Part shown: in pieces, positions 10,100-22,739 of the stretch
Layout of the letters: every line of letters begins with the position of its first letter
How positions within the stretch are numbered: position 1 is the first letter of the stretch
Assembly: GCA_951812925.1 (NCBI GenBank)
Contig: OX638368.1
Location: 115,901,309-115,965,308, forward strand
Source: Calliopum simillimum
Lineage: Eukaryota > Arthropoda > Insecta > Diptera > Lauxaniidae
DNA length: 64,000 bases
Reading direction: 5' to 3'
Position numbers and translations under genes: made by a program
The notes under the pieces: model-generated
Seen by the model: only the letters and a program-made list of their open reading frames with translations
Told to the model about the DNA's origin: nothing
Databases searched by the model: none

Positions 10100-11585
10100 G
10101 CGGAGAATAAACTGAATGGAAGCAAATCACACAAGACAGGTCTATGCGATATTTTTGTTCCTTCTTTTATAGTATTATCAAGACATTTGCACGAGACAGT
10201 GCACTCTTTTTCACTAATTCTTTTAAATACAATTAATATAATTGTACTTAAAAAGAGCACAAAAACCTATTTTCGTGGTTTATCAAACGCCAAAAACTTA
10301 AAGATCAAGTTTTTGCATAAGAACTTTTACTGTTATCCAAAATCATAGCTGTAATTTGTGATTAAAAATTATAAAGTAAAGTAGCTACTACTAAAGTTTA
10401 CTTAGGTTTAAATGCAATCAACTATTTATTTAGAACGTACTATCGATTTATTATGCCAAAATTTCAATATTTTAAACATCAATTGAAAAAACATACATTT
10501 TTGTGGAAACATGTGCTTTGAAAACTTAAGACCGACCTTGACGGTTAATCGTTTCCGTTCTCTACGTGCTCCCTTGAACTGTCAGTTCAACTGGCAGTTG
10601 CTGTCAAATTATTAATTTATTTCAAATACTTTTACTTCAACAAAATCAATAGCGGCGCTAAGTGTAAAGTTCCATTAAAAAACATTAAGGGCGTGCGCTA
10701 TTATGAAAATTCTCTCAACTGTAACTTTTTGTTTTACAAAATTCGGTAAAAAGCTGAAAAGCCTTGAACCAATTTTAGAAATAAATTAGAAAATTCCTGC
10801 ACACACGTACACAGGATGAAAGTTGCAACATTTGGGGAAAAGACTTCATTTGCATAGCTGTTTTATACAAACATGCATGGCAGTGCGTGAGGTACATATC
10901 CCCTCTGACACATATACGTAAATTTTTTTTTTTTTAGAATGAACAAAATTAATGACTCAAAACACATGACAACCAACAAGAAGGACGACGTCTAGGAGTG
11001 ACGTGAAAGTCGTTCATTCATTGAACACATCAGTATGCCAAATAGAAATACGTAGCCAGAAAAAAAAACGTACGCTTTCACACGCACATTAGTGACTACG
11101 AATAAAAAAACAAAAATGAAAACAAACCTAAAATGGTAGGTACTATGTGGTACTGCGGCAACCCTTTAAGTGTGTCTCTGCCTTTATATGTATGTATGTG
11201 CAATTGTTAAGGTCAATAACACGCTGTTGAATAGTTGAATTTGCAATAAAAATAAAATTAATGAATTTTTAAAATTAGAGCCTTAATGTAAAAGGGTTTG
11301 ATGAGAATGTGAAAACTGGGTGGCAGTATTATTACTTAAAATGTCGAATCAATTGAATACTGTGACCAAATTTTGTGTGTTTAACGTCAATTTGACAATT
11401 GAACTTTAAAATAATGACATTTACAAAACTTTTTTCATAAAATGTTGTTATTTTAACAAAATTTTTAAATACAGATAGAAGATATCAAATAAAGCATACG
11501 TTTTTTGCATAGATCTGAGTTCTGCCACGGTTGTTTCTATTTTGACGAAAGCTGAAAAAAATTTGCTAAATCAACTCACTAAGAG
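10100..11585. other. Apparently unique non-coding DNA
   Basis: No gene is recognisable; the 108-codon minus frame at 9934-10260 overlaps a dispersed repeat and is not credible. A CGACCTTGA at 10533-10541 fits the FTZ-F1 site consensus in reverse, but such a match is expected by chance several times in 64 kb. Confidence 0.4.
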
Positions 11586-11589
11586 TTGC

Positions 11590-12215
11590 TCCACTAAGAT
11601 ATTACGAAAAATTCATCCAATCCAAGCTAATCCATTGAAGTTTGCTTCTTTTGATCCAATCCAATCTTACCAAATTAAATACATTTTAGTCCCTTTGATT
11701 CCATTCCAATCTAATCTGATCCATTTAAAATATAATCCACTCCAATGCAATGCAATTTTATCAAATCCAATCCACTTCAGTTCATTCTAATCTAATTTAA
11801 TTCAATACAATCAAAGTAAATATATTTTTGCTTAAGCTAATCATATTTGCTCAATCTTATCGAAGTCAATTCAATTGATTCGAACTAACCAAATAAGTTC
11901 ATTCTAACTTATTCTAATCAAATTCAATAAAAACTCCATACAGTACTTTCCAAATTACTATACTCCAATACAATTTAATCTAACTTAAATCAATCAAAAC
12001 TACTTCTATCCAGTTCAATCCAATCCAATCTCACTTACTATATTCCACTCGACTCCAGTAAATCTGATCAATGGAAACCAATCCATTTTATTTCTATTTA
12101 ATCTATTATTTTCCATACCTTTCCAATCAAGTCCAATCCAGTCCAATCCAATCCAATCTATTCTAATCTTCCTATTCAATACAATCTGGACAAATTTAAC
12201 CCAAACCATACCCCC
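11590..12215. repeat. Degenerate TCCAA/TCTAA pentamer repeat
   Basis: About 600 bp are dominated by imperfect 5-bp units (TCCAA, TCTAA, TTCAA), for example CCAATCCAATCTAATC-like runs. Order is lost over much of the stretch. It directly abuts the homogeneous (ACTCT)n array, so the two form one pentanucleotide satellite block of differing age. Open frames here (11542-11790 plus, 12015-12218 minus) are repeat artefacts. Confidence 0.8.
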
Positions 12216-12218
12216 CAA

Positions 12219-13259
12219 TCTACTCTACTCTACTCTACTCTACTCTACTCTACTCTATCTACTCTACTCTACTCTACTCTACTCTACTCTACTCTACTCT
12301 ACTCTACTCTACTCTACCCTACTCTACTCTACTCTACTCTACTCTACTCTACTCTACTCTACTCTACTCTACTCTACTCTACTCTACTCTACTCTACTCT
12401 ACTCTACTCTACTCTACTCTACTCTACTCTACTCTACTCTACTCTACTCTACTCTACTCTACTCTACTCTACTCTACTTTACCCTACTCTACTCTACTCT
12501 ACTCTAGTCTACTCTACTCTACTCTACTCTACTCTACTCTACTCTACTCTACTCTACTCTACTCTACTCTACTCTACTCTACTCTACTCTACTCTACTCT
12601 ACTCTACTCTACTCTACTCTACTCTACTCTACTCTACTCTACTCTACTCTACTCTACTCTACTCTACTCTACTCTACTCTACTCTACTCTACTCTACTCT
12701 ACTCTACTCTACTCTACTCTACTCTACTCTACTCTACTCTACTCTACTCTACTCTACTCTACTCTACTCTACTCTACTCTACTCTACTCTACTGTACTGT
12801 ACTCTACTCTACTCTACTCTACTCTACTCTACTCTACTCTACTCTTCTCTACTCTACTCTACTCTACTCTACTCTACTCTTCTCTACTCTACTCTACTCT
12901 ACTCTACTCTACTCTACTCTACTCTACTCTACTCTACTCTACTCTACTCTACTCTACTCTACTCTACTCTACTGTACTCTACTCTACTCTACTCTACTCT
13001 ACGCTACTCTACTCTACTCTACTCTACTCTACTCTACTCTACTCTACTCTACTCTACTCTACTCTACTCTACTCTACTCTACTCTACTCTACTCTACTCT
13101 ACTATACTCTACTCTACTCTACTCTACTCTACTCTACTCTACTCTACTCTACTCTACTCTACTCTACTCTACTCTACTCTACTCTACTCTACTCTACTCT
13201 ACTCTACTCTACTCTACTCTACTCTACTCTACTCTACTCTACTGTACTCTACTCTACTC
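12219..13259. repeat. (ACTCT)n pentanucleotide satellite, ~1.04 kb
   Basis: About 208 copies of ACTCT are almost uninterrupted, with rare variants (ACTGT, TTTACC, ACGCT, ATACT, ATTCTTCTCT-like slips). A unit with deleted bases near 12256 shifts phase. Homogeneity suggests recent slippage or unequal exchange. True length may differ because assemblies often collapse such arrays. Confidence 0.97.
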
Positions 13260-14780
13260 GGTCTTATTTGCTTGTTAAGGTTAGAATATCTCAAAAGTCA
13301 GATAAGTTTGAGAAATTCTTAGGTGATATTTCACGGAGACGATCAGTTCCGATTTCGGGGTTTCCATTTTTTAGATAACTAGTCTTGTACAAATGAAAGC
13401 ACTATAATCACATCTATCGAGTTTTCAAGGCAACCGTGTTCGTTTTGCTCCAATTCAATCCAATAAGTTCCAATTCTGCTGCTAATATTTAAATATTTGT
13501 TATAAATTTTTTTCTTTCTAAGCCAACAAAAACAAATTATGACTAATTTGTATCGCATAAAAAACATAATGATGACCCATTCTAAAGTAGCTAAAAGAAT
13601 CCAAAAGCAGCAACAAAAACAACTATCGCACAGATTAAAAGCCATAAAAAGCATAAATATTTCACATAAATAAATAAAAATCATTGAATTCTCATATAAA
13701 TTAGTCAAAGGGACACACCATAAAGCATTTGGTGAACTCATAAATTCACTCGTTGGCGGCGCGCTTGCGCATTAACATTTTAATGCCTTCGTCTACATTG
13801 TTCAAATTATCTTTAACAACAGTAAGAGAAATTTTTTGATCAAATCAATGTTTCAACAATTTGGCAAGAATAGAAAAGATGCACATTTTATTCTCTTGGA
13901 ATATTTTAAACATTTTAAGGATACAATGCTTTTTGCATTGATAAGCAAATTTTGATTTGTAACAACTCGGTAGCCACACACTCATTTGAATTTCTTGCCA
14001 TGTAGTGTCTTAACTCAGACAATGTGCGCACGCGCACTGATCTAGCCGCCTTTTCGGGACTACATATTCTTACTACTTGCATGTAGCCTGATTTCATCTG
14101 CCAGCGTTTGGTTTTCATCGAAGCAGCAAACAGCACATTCAGCAGCTTGTAAGTGGGAATTTATGCGCATTTGGAGCACATTTGTAGCGACATCTACACC
14201 ACATATCCAGATCCATAAGTCATTCGTTGGCGGTAAACCGCGCGTCATTTTAAGAATTATTATCTGTAGTACCACACCGACAGTGTACGACGCGGTACGA
14301 ATGCGATGATTTTACGATTAGGGTAAAAATTAATTGCTTTTAAGGTATCATAAATTTTAAAGCAAAAAATCTTGTTGTGATAATCACAACAAACATGAAA
14401 ATAAAAACAAAACATGAAATCACCTTCAACTAAATGTTATATTCTATATGGGGTTATTATAAAATCTACCTAGTTTGACTTTGCGAATTAAAAAAAAGTT
14501 TTACTTTTCTTTGTAAAATTAGGTCATTGTTTCTTTGCCTGCCACAGTAAATTGCTTAGTCGATTAGTACTAAGGTTTATTAGAAATTCATTACGTATTT
14601 AGCAGTTTTTGATATTCACACAGTAACTAAGTATGTCGTATAGAATTATTGAAAACTGTAAAATATTGTACTTTAAAAGTCGATAAGCGGCGAAACAATC
14701 TATAGGGTGTGATAGAGGAAGTGATGGAGAAGATCTAGATAAACAATAAATTGCACCTGAGATGGAGTGTAAAATATACC
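13260..14780. other. Non-coding stretch, part relatively GC-balanced
   Basis: 13960-14310 is less AT-rich and has overlapping minus-strand frames of 71-73 codons (13915-14136, 14060-14275) that I do not recognise and that lack domain features. A 120-codon minus frame at 13379-13741 is rich in F, I, C and L as expected from AT-rich noise. No gene can be supported. Confidence 0.4.
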
Positions 14781-14783
14781 CCA

Positions 14784-15275
14784 GAGGAATTATATGGTCA
14801 AAACTGATTTTCTGACTTGCTTCAGAAAAAAAATTTTCTTGGACCACCCTAACGTTTTAGAGAATACTTTATTATAAAAAACTTTTAGCTAACTATTTGA
14901 GCTTTTTAAAAATGCATTTGGTTTATAGAGTTTAAAGAGATTTCGCAAAGATCTACATCTTTAAATTTGACATTTTACAATTTTTTTCCTAATTTTTGAC
15001 TTAAACGGCCATTTAAGTATGAAAAAGGTCCTATTAACTCACCTTTTTATAATTTTTTTTGAAATTTTTGTAAAATTTCTTTTAATTTGATTGCAAATTG
15101 AGGTCAGAAAAAAATACTTTTCTACGTAACACACGAATTACTCGCATGCGTTTCGATGCCACACGCGCTGTCCTCTTTAACGAATTGTTCTTCAAAAGTA
15201 TTTTTTTCCAAGATCAAAGAAATTTTTTTTTCTGAAGCAAGTCAGAAAATTAGATTTAACCCTATAACTCCTCAA
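14784..15275. mobile_element. TIR element (MITE-like) with ~60-bp arms
   Basis: The block around CTGATTTTCTGACTTGCTTC (about 14784-14843) recurs inverted at about 15205-15275, as TCTGAAGCAAGTCAGAAAAT. Arms share about 80% identity over 60 bp. The ~360-bp interior is AT-rich and non-coding. Exact ends and target duplication are not resolved. Confidence 0.6.
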
Positions 15276-15336
15276 CATGGTGACGTTGTAACACGCCCCG
15301 AAATAGGCATTAAATTATTTTGTTCAATATTTTGCT

Positions 15337-15834
15337 TCAAAAGACGTTTATAAGATTGTCACACGTGAAAAATCATGTATCTATGCGTATGAACCCGAAA
15401 TACATTAGCAATCGACCGTGTGGGTCTTTGAAGACGAGCCAAATCCAACGAAAGTTGTTCGTGGAAGAAGCACTTCGAAGCAAATGGTCGCCTGTTTCTT
15501 CGGCTAAGCTGGTCATGTGGCAAATGTTCCGCTTGAACAACGTAGGACGGTCAATTCTGAGTAGTACACTACAATATGTTTGCCTAAAGTCTTCGGAGAA
15601 ATTCGAAAAACAAACAAGAGATGACGAATCATTGTTCACCATGACAATGCGAGCTCTCACACATCGGCTCAAACCAGCGCCTTTTTGATCGGCCAAAACG
15701 TCGAATTGATGGGTCATCCGCCGTACAGCCTTGACTTGGCACCCAATGACTTCTATTTATTCTCGCACATCAAGAAAAAAATGCGTGGTCAACGATTTTC
15801 GTCGCCAGTCGAAATAGCCGAAATTACTAGGTGA
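15337..15834 (+). pseudogene. mariner (DD34D) transposase pseudogene, truncated
   Basis: A cut-and-paste DNA transposase of the mariner family, reduced to its C-terminal two thirds. The frame starting at 15337 reads KDVYKIVT, then YAYEP, FEDEPNPTKVV, GHVANVPLEQRRTVN and VHHDNASSHTS, then GHPPYSLDLAPNDFYLF and KKKMRGQRFSSP. The Asp of HHDN (15643-15645) and the Asp of APND (15748-15750) are 34 residues apart, the mariner DD34D spacing. The first catalytic Asp (normally in a GDE motif) appears to be changed at 15364-15372. In-frame stops occur at 15406, 15505, 15562 and 15622, and the stop at 15832 cuts off the usual C-terminus. The N-terminal DNA-binding region is missing and no mariner TIRs were found. 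This is a dead copy. Confidence 0.9.
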
Positions 15835-17724
15835 TAAGGAAAATCTAACTTACTTCGTCTAAGCTTCCCAGAAAGCAATACTTTCTCTGGAATATATTTG
15901 ATTGCTTGATTAGTGCTCTTTAAAACTTGCTAAATATCTCAACTGCATAAGGTGGGTCAAATAAGTATCTCAATCGTTTGTTCGTGTGGTCTTGTATGGA
16001 CTATGCTTTAGTATGATGAATGATGGTGGGCACACCGCATACTTACCTTGCAATTTTCATACACTTTTATACCAGACTATGGCACTGTGAATTTCATAAT
16101 TTTAAAAAATAAAATAAAAGTTAAAATTATTGTAAATTAAAAGCAAAAACTTTTTCAATTCCATAGGATCGTGTCGAATAAATGTTTGTGTAATTAAAAA
16201 AAATTTCTTTGACGCTTATGCTAATCGCTCGAATCAGTGTTTTCAACATAAGGAGTTTGTTTGGTTTTGACAAGCAACCGTAAAAAAGAAGGAAGTTTCA
16301 GTTGCTGCTTTGCACTGAGGAGGAACAACAACTGCAGTGGTACAGACGGCTGTTTAACAGCAGTGGCAGATTGAACCAAACTGATAGAGTGATGAAGACA
16401 ACGAAACAATGAAAGAATTCATTATTTCATTTTTAATTACTTTTTTCATACTTTCGAAAAGAAAACGTCTTTAATGCTTATTAGTTGGTTTTGTTTTAAT
16501 GGGCTTAAAAAAAAACAACTACAAAAATTTAACAGCCTGCCATGACTGACGCCACCACTGACGTTGATTTTGCATGTTTCCATCATATCGTCAAAAGAAA
16601 ACTTTTCTACAAGAAATTCAATTATTCTTTTAATATTCGCTGCGATATCATTTATTCAAACTGCTGCCTTTGCGCTGTTTTTGCTTTGGTATGTTGGGAG
16701 GGGGGGGTATATGCTGAGCGTCATACGATTTAAGGGTCTCAAAAGCGCAATTTTCATTTGTGTCAAATTTTTATTCATGTAAATACTTTGTGTGACTTTT
16801 GAGCCTAAAATGTTGCAGTCAGCATTTGGCATTGATTGTTCTTTCGAATGAGATATTGCAGTAAAGTAATGAATGCAGTAAACTTTTTCATAAATTTTTG
16901 GACAATTTTTTATTAGAAATTTGGTAAAAATATCGTGAATGCCGCAAAGATTCAAAAATAAACATCCACACTTAAAAATTATAATTTACTTTTCTTAGTT
17001 TTGGTTCTTTTTAGTATTGATTTTGAACTTTCTTGCTATTAAATTTCGATTTTTTTGTCAAAAACGTTTGAATTTTATTCCAAAAAAGTATGAAATTTAT
17101 TCCAAAATAGTTTAAAATTAATACTTTTATGACGTTGTTCTACATAAATACTTTTTGGTTTTAAAATTAAATTAAAATTTTTACTGTGTAAGTAACAGAA
17201 TCAAATTTTCATTGCACCATGTGTGTAGCTATGTACATTAGCGCCATCTTACGTAAAATGAATAAAGCGTATCATCTCACTAAAATTTGACATAAACGAA
17301 ACCTACTACGATAAGAAAACATCGCATAATTGCAAAGTCTACCACAGCGGAAATTCATGATGCATCAAAGAAATATCGAGAAATGTTGAGAATGTTGCAT
17401 TGCCTAAGAGCGAGATAAGCAACGAAGAGATAAATAAATAATACGACATGAATGCATTCAAAGTTTTGTGACACTAAGTATTGCAAACTACTTAGTACAG
17501 ATCATAATCAAGAACATTGAGTAACCGATATGAATGAATGGTGCACCCAAAATAATTTGTAGTCCTTGAGAGTGCAGTAGAGTCATTAAATATTTTTAAA
17601 CTGAAGTGAGTGCAGTAGTGTCATCGAATGTACACAAGAATATTTTCGAACTGAAGTGAGTAAAATTCTGTACTATTTTTAAGTTTAGTAGGTGACATAT
17701 ATTCATACATACTTACTTTGTACA
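15835..17724. other. Non-coding DNA with one ACACAG-family MITE end
   Basis: No gene is seen. About 17050-17190 ends TTTTTACTGTGT and, read on the minus strand, matches the MITE sequence inside the ftz intron (27971-28090) at roughly 80% over 120 bp. Overlapping small frames at 16542-16955 are mutually exclusive and lack domains. Confidence 0.5.
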
Positions 17725-19972
17725 CCAATCGACAGGGGCGTGGAGAGAAAATCCGGGCCCGGGGGTAATTATATACTGGGCCCCACTACTAGCTTTTTTT
17801 TATTCGATTCTAACCCACAGGATGCCCAAGAGATATGTGAAATGTGCAAATTTGTGATTTTGTTTGCTTCCCGCCCATATTCATAAAATAAAAGTCAAAA
17901 ATAAGATTTCGGCCGGTCTTCGATCAATGCTTGAAAAATATACTAAAAAAAGCCAAATCATTTTAACTGCCCGAACTTCGAGACTATTGGTTTCTTTCGG
18001 AGATTTCATTAAATTAACTTTTGTAGAGTATTACTATGCTAAAATTATATCCTTAGGAGATTTCGGTCCAAATGTTAAACTTGATGCTGTTTTGGAACAA
18101 ACATACAAATTTTTTAAGAAAATTTTCATGACTAGAAATTGATTTTTTGTAAATTTCAAGTGGCGAAATATTTGTTCTGGAAATCCTATGTTGTAATTTA
18201 AAAGAAAAACGTAATTAAAATTACATACTAGCTTTTGGGGTATGGATCTGTTCTCAAAGTACTGATTTTGTCTTCAAAATGAGCTATAAAATGATCTTGT
18301 ATAATTTTCCTTTCAACAAATAATATTTTCCTGAAGGCAGGATTCTGTACCTTAAAATTTTTAAGTTATGTAGCGTGTAAAAGGTTATAAATTTTATAAG
18401 TTTTATTTTTTTTAGTTGAGAGCAAAGATGGGCGTTGGTTCTAGTTTTAATCATGACCCGTAGGGCTCTACTTACCAGCGCACTATGGTTTTTATTGGAC
18501 TAAAAAGTGCACACAAAAATAATTCACTACAAGGACCCTTTTTTTAAAAAAAAAAATCAAATTCAAAATTAAAGGTTATACATTGAGCTATCTGACAAGA
18601 TGCCCACTTTTTCTAGAATTTGATCCACAAATTAGGGACAGAGGTCGAAATCTCATAAATTTTTAAAAAAACGGTTTTTCTGTTTAAAAATGTTAGTCGC
18701 ATTAAACGCAGGAGTGAAATATGAATAAATTTATATGCATTCAATGAAATCAAGCAAGAAAAAATTAATTCATTATAAAAATGGGTGGTGCCACGCCCAA
18801 AAAACAAATTCCTGATATCTCCGAAAGTATTAGACGCAAATAGATAATACTCGGTATGTTTGTAAAAGGCACAGAGAGAAATTATATCTATTAGAAAAGT
18901 GGGCGGTGCCACGCTCCAAAAATATAAAACACACCATATCTTCGAAACTATTTGATCCATGTGGATGAAATTCGGTTTATATACAAAAGTCATCAAGATA
19001 AATAATGTTTGCTGAAAAAATATGTGGCACCACGCCCACAGGCAATGCTACATGAATGAACTTGTTTCCTGTAGAACAGAGTTTCAATTAATAAGGATAT
19101 GTTCATTGTTGGGTGTGGTACCGCCCTTTTTTTCAGCAAATATTATTTGACTCACTACTCTTTATTTACATATATACCGAAATTCATTGCTGTAGCTCAA
19201 ATAGTTTCGGAGATAATTTCTGAGATATAACGAATTTGTTTTTGGGGCGTGGCACCGCTCATTTTCACTTTGAGTTAATTTCATCTTAATTGATTTGATT
19301 GAATGCACATAAATTTATTCATATTTCACTCCTGCGTTTAATGCGACTAACATTTTTAAACAGAAAAACCGTTTTTTTCAAAATTTATGAGATTTCGACC
19401 TCTGTCCCTAATTTGTGGATCAAATGCTAGAAAAAGCGGGCATCTTTTCAGATAGCTCAATGTATTACCTTAAATTTTGCATTCGATTTTCATGCGAGCC
19501 CGTACCAAACCACAAAAGCCTTTAATTTAGAGGCCCGTTAGGACCCGTAAATCACACGAAGGTTTAGAAGCACGAACTTGGAAAGAATTCTGTTATTAAA
19601 TAAAAATATGGAAAATTATGTCTATGTGAAGTGTTTAGAATGAAAATGGAGTAAGTTAAGTCAAACAAAAAAACTTATTAGATTTGTCCAAAAAGTTAGC
19701 AGGCAATGGTATCACCTTTGTTTTTTCTCGTTTGAAAAAAAAAATAAAAAATTTTGCGGGCTCGGGCTTTTTCTCAAGTGCTTGTTTCATGTTCATTGGT
19801 TGGGCCCGTTTCCTCTAGTTGAGCGTAAATATCATTTCGCAAGCTTGCAAAATACTACTATAAATTTTATTTATGAAGATTTTGTTTCCGCTTAAATCCG
19901 GGCCCTCCAAAAAACTCCGGGCCTGGGCGGAATCCCCCCCTTAGCCCCCCTCTCGTCAGGCCTGCCAATCGA
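17725..19972. mobile_element. hAT-type DNA transposon remnant, 8-bp target duplication
   Basis: The element 17733-19964 is flanked by the direct repeat CCAATCGA (17725-17732, 19965-19972). It starts CAGGGGCGTGGAGAG; its right end, read on the minus strand, starts CAGGCCTGACGAGAGGGG. An 8-bp duplication and CAGG termini are the hAT signature. GC-rich subterminal blocks (CCGGGCCC left, CCGGGCC and GGGCCC right) stand out from the AT-rich interior. No intact transposase is present. A 92-codon frame at 17864-18142 is the longest inside and has no motif I can name. About 930 bp of the interior is a nested foldback element (18555-19492). Confidence 0.82.
18555..19492. mobile_element. Foldback/palindromic element nested in the hAT element
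   Basis: Arms of about 200 bp (18555-18757 and ~19300-19492) are strong inverted copies, for example AGGTCGAAATCTCATAAATT versus its complement near 19385-19405 and the block around CGCATTAAACGCAGGAGTG. Weaker pairing continues to the centre near 19050 through repeated GGTGCCACGCCC motifs. The whole unit is thus one long imperfect hairpin. A related fragment lies at 43680-44000. The minus-strand frame 18613-18996 inside it is not a gene. Confidence 0.8.
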
Positions 19973-20400
19973 TGGCGAAAGGTCCAAAATATGTTTTGGA
20001 CATGACCAGAAGTGTTTCTGGCTTCACTAACTGATTGTTTTGGGTTCATTTTCCTAAATAAAATTTTATTGCACCAATTTAGGAGAAAAGTCGAATATAT
20101 ATTTTGGACGTGACCAGAAGTGTTTTCGTGCCCTCAAGTGATTGTTATGGGACAATTTTTGTAAAAAAATTTTATTTCAAAAATCAATGACGAAAGGTCG
20201 GAATTACAAATTGGATTTGATCAGCGGTTTCTTCGACCCTTCTATGTAAGTGAACGTTTTAGGACCATTTTTTCTCTAAAAAAAGATTGCACCAATCGAA
20301 GACCATTTTGAACCCATTTTTGTAAAACAATTTTGTTGCAACAATTAACCCCTTCGGTCACGTCCAAAATATATTTTCAAACTTGATCAGGTCAAGGAGA
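19973..20400. repeat. Minisatellite, ~3 degenerate units of ~130 bp
   Basis: Successive units share GAAAGGTCCAAAATATGTTT, then TTTTGGACRTGACCAGAAGTG, then TTTTATTGCACCAATT in order, with increasing divergence to the right. It starts at the hAT target site, so the transposon probably inserted at the edge of this array. Confidence 0.65.
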
Positions 20401-20569
20401 CGCTCACCTCCTATATAGTCCAAAATTTTAAATTACCATAACTTCGGAAATATTTGAAGCACAAAATTAATATTTGATATCTATGATAGTATTGGTAGGA
20501 TGTTGCCATTCGTCGAAAATATACCTGATTGGGTCAATGAAACTCCCACCGCTCACCTCCCCTTAGCCA

Positions 20570-20930
20570 CAATTGTGTCTTGATATACTGAATTAATTTT
20601 TTTAGAAAATTCCATTTTTTGAAAAAAAATTTTCCGCCATTTTGGATGCGCTTTTTTGTTTTCGAAGCAGTTGATACCGAAATCTAAATAAGCGACCTCA
20701 AAAATTTCTTTTGTCACAATTTTGTCGTGATATAATAATTTCTACAAAAAAGAGTCCACCGTTTTGGATTCGCCATTTTGTTTACAAAAAATTGATTCTG
20801 AATTTGGAATCAGCGAACTCAAAATATCCATTTGGAACAATTTTGTCATTTGTCATTTTGATTTTTAAAAAATGGTTTCCAGGTTTGGAATCAGCAATCT
20901 CTAAAAAAAAACATAAAAGATTATACCTTT
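20570..20930. repeat. Degenerate tandem repeat, ~120-bp units
   Basis: Three imperfect units share CACAATTTTGTC, GATATA, CCATTTTGGATKCGC and TTGATWCYGAATTTGGAATC-like blocks. No coding potential is evident. Confidence 0.5.
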
Positions 20931-20949
20931 TATCAAAAATAACTGGGAG

Positions 20950-22580
20950 AGACTTATGACCTGCTAAAATAGCAATCTAGACTACTGTGCGGCGTATGGT
21001 AAATTACGAGAATCCTCGAGAAAATTCTAATTATGCGTGTCAAATGGCTGTATGAAGATCTTTCCTTCGAGATTGCAATTAAAGTTTTTATCAAACTTCT
21101 GAGTCAACCAAGACTGCACTGTTTTTAGTCTTTGTCTTGAACTCTATATCTTGCTCCTTAGTCTCATAATCATAGTAGGGTTGTAGACTTGGTCCAGATC
21201 TGAAAATATGAACAAAATTCAAGGCCACTACTAATTTTGCTCTATACTAGGCTAAAGAAAATTAGAAGGAGACTCTGCATCAATTCAATATAAGAGGTAT
21301 ATATTTCGAAGATTTTCCTAGCTATCTAAAACAAACTCATGTATTTCCGTATTTCGAACATATATATACACATGTGCACATACAGGTACCAACAAAAATT
21401 TCGACACAGCAATAAAACCCCTTACCATTTGTTTACTGTAAATATAAAGATAATGTCATTTAATCCTTTCCAGCTAAAAAGGATTACAAATAGACAGGCA
21501 AGACAACGCAGCGTATTCTTGCCGTTTGTTTTTGTGAATAATTTGCGAATATTTGCATTGTAGGTGGAATAATAGTAAACACAACAGGAATGTGCAAGTA
21601 GCAGTGCATAAGAAATCTGCAAAAGGATAATTCGCAAGGACTTAGTGTACCATTTATATTGGTGCTCTAAGCATATACAAAGGTGTTTTGTTTTTATGAC
21701 TTCGGCAACTCCTTTGCAAGATCAACTGACCATGGTTACTGATATCTACTTTGAAAATGTTAAGCAGACGATACAAATTTCATGAGTTCGATCTTTTTAA
21801 TGAACGCGGACGCGCCGTCAAAGGTGAGTACTCACTTACTTAATTTGTCGGAACTACAACAATAGCACGCCCTCCGCTTAGCTCAATTTTGCAAAATAAG
21901 AAGGAGTTGCAACAAGATGTTGTATGTATTTGTTTGCACAAAGGCGGGTTTCATTTTGGCCATTTAAAAGGATTACGGTAAAGGATTAACTTTGTGTCCT
22001 TCACTAAAATGAAATTTATTTAGCGAAAAAATTTTCGTTCGTCACTTTTATTGCTTTCACTTCTGCGAATATGGAAAAAGAAAAAAAAATTATTTCAAGA
22101 AATCTGCACACTAAGCAGATCAGGTAGCTACTATATATCTGACACAACTAAAATTGAATGTTCTTAGCGAATGAGTTACGATTTTTTACATCGTTTTACT
22201 ATTTTTGAGCACAGGAGATTATGGAACTTTTTGCAACAGCGCGTGATAAATAGAGGTATAATGTGTAATTCGCGGAAGGGTTTTCAACGCAACTCTTTCG
22301 TCGCAAGACTGTCATCCTCTTTTTATTCAGCGGAGTTGTGGCCATAAAGTGACTATTTATATTTTTAAATTTTTTTGGGAATTTCCTAGCAACTTTAGTT
22401 TCTTTCCATTTTAAACCAAACAGAAAAGGGAATACAGAACCCTGCAGGATCACTGATTATTCCAATAATAGTTTGCAAGCTACTCCATGGAAGAAACCGA
22501 CTAGTCCAAATTCTGGTCTCATCACATATAAAGTTCTATTTACGTTTTACATTGTTTGTCATTGGACGCAAACAATTGTC
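20950..22580. other. Non-coding DNA; one weak exon-like segment
   Basis: No recognised gene. At 21749-21825 a short ATG-started frame (beginning MLSRRYKFHEFDLF) runs into AAAGGTGAGTA, a consensus 5' splice site. It is GC-richer than its surroundings. It could be a small coding or non-coding first exon, but there is no partner exon or homology to support this. Confidence 0.25.
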
Positions 22581-22581
22581 T

Positions 22582-22660
22582 TCTTATGCATTACAATCGA
22601 AACAGAAAAAGGCCAACTGTCTCCTTATGCATTACATTCGGGCCAGAAAAAGGCCACTTT
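22582..22660. repeat. Two tandem ~40-bp repeats
   Basis: The block around CTTATGCATTACAATCGAAA followed by AGAAAAAGGCCAACT recurs immediately as CTTATGCATTACATTCGGGC and AGAAAAAGGCCACTT. Confidence 0.7.
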
Positions 22661-22739
22661 TTTTAATATTTTAGTTATAAATTTCAACAAATTTAATTTG
22701 AAAGTCTAATTTTACACAAAAATGTCAAAAGGTTTCATA

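Noticed and set aside
10533..10541. FTZ-F1 binding site
   Set aside because: A degenerate 9-mer is expected a few times in 64 kb on two strands; no supporting context.
13379..13741. 120-codon minus-strand frame with apparent membrane segments
   Set aside because: Hydrophobic composition is what AT-rich DNA yields by chance; no homology, no splice or promoter context.
15320..15688. 122-codon plus-strand frame and the opposing 114-codon minus frame
   Set aside because: Out-of-frame shadows of the mariner pseudogene, whose true frame contains several stops but all the family motifs.
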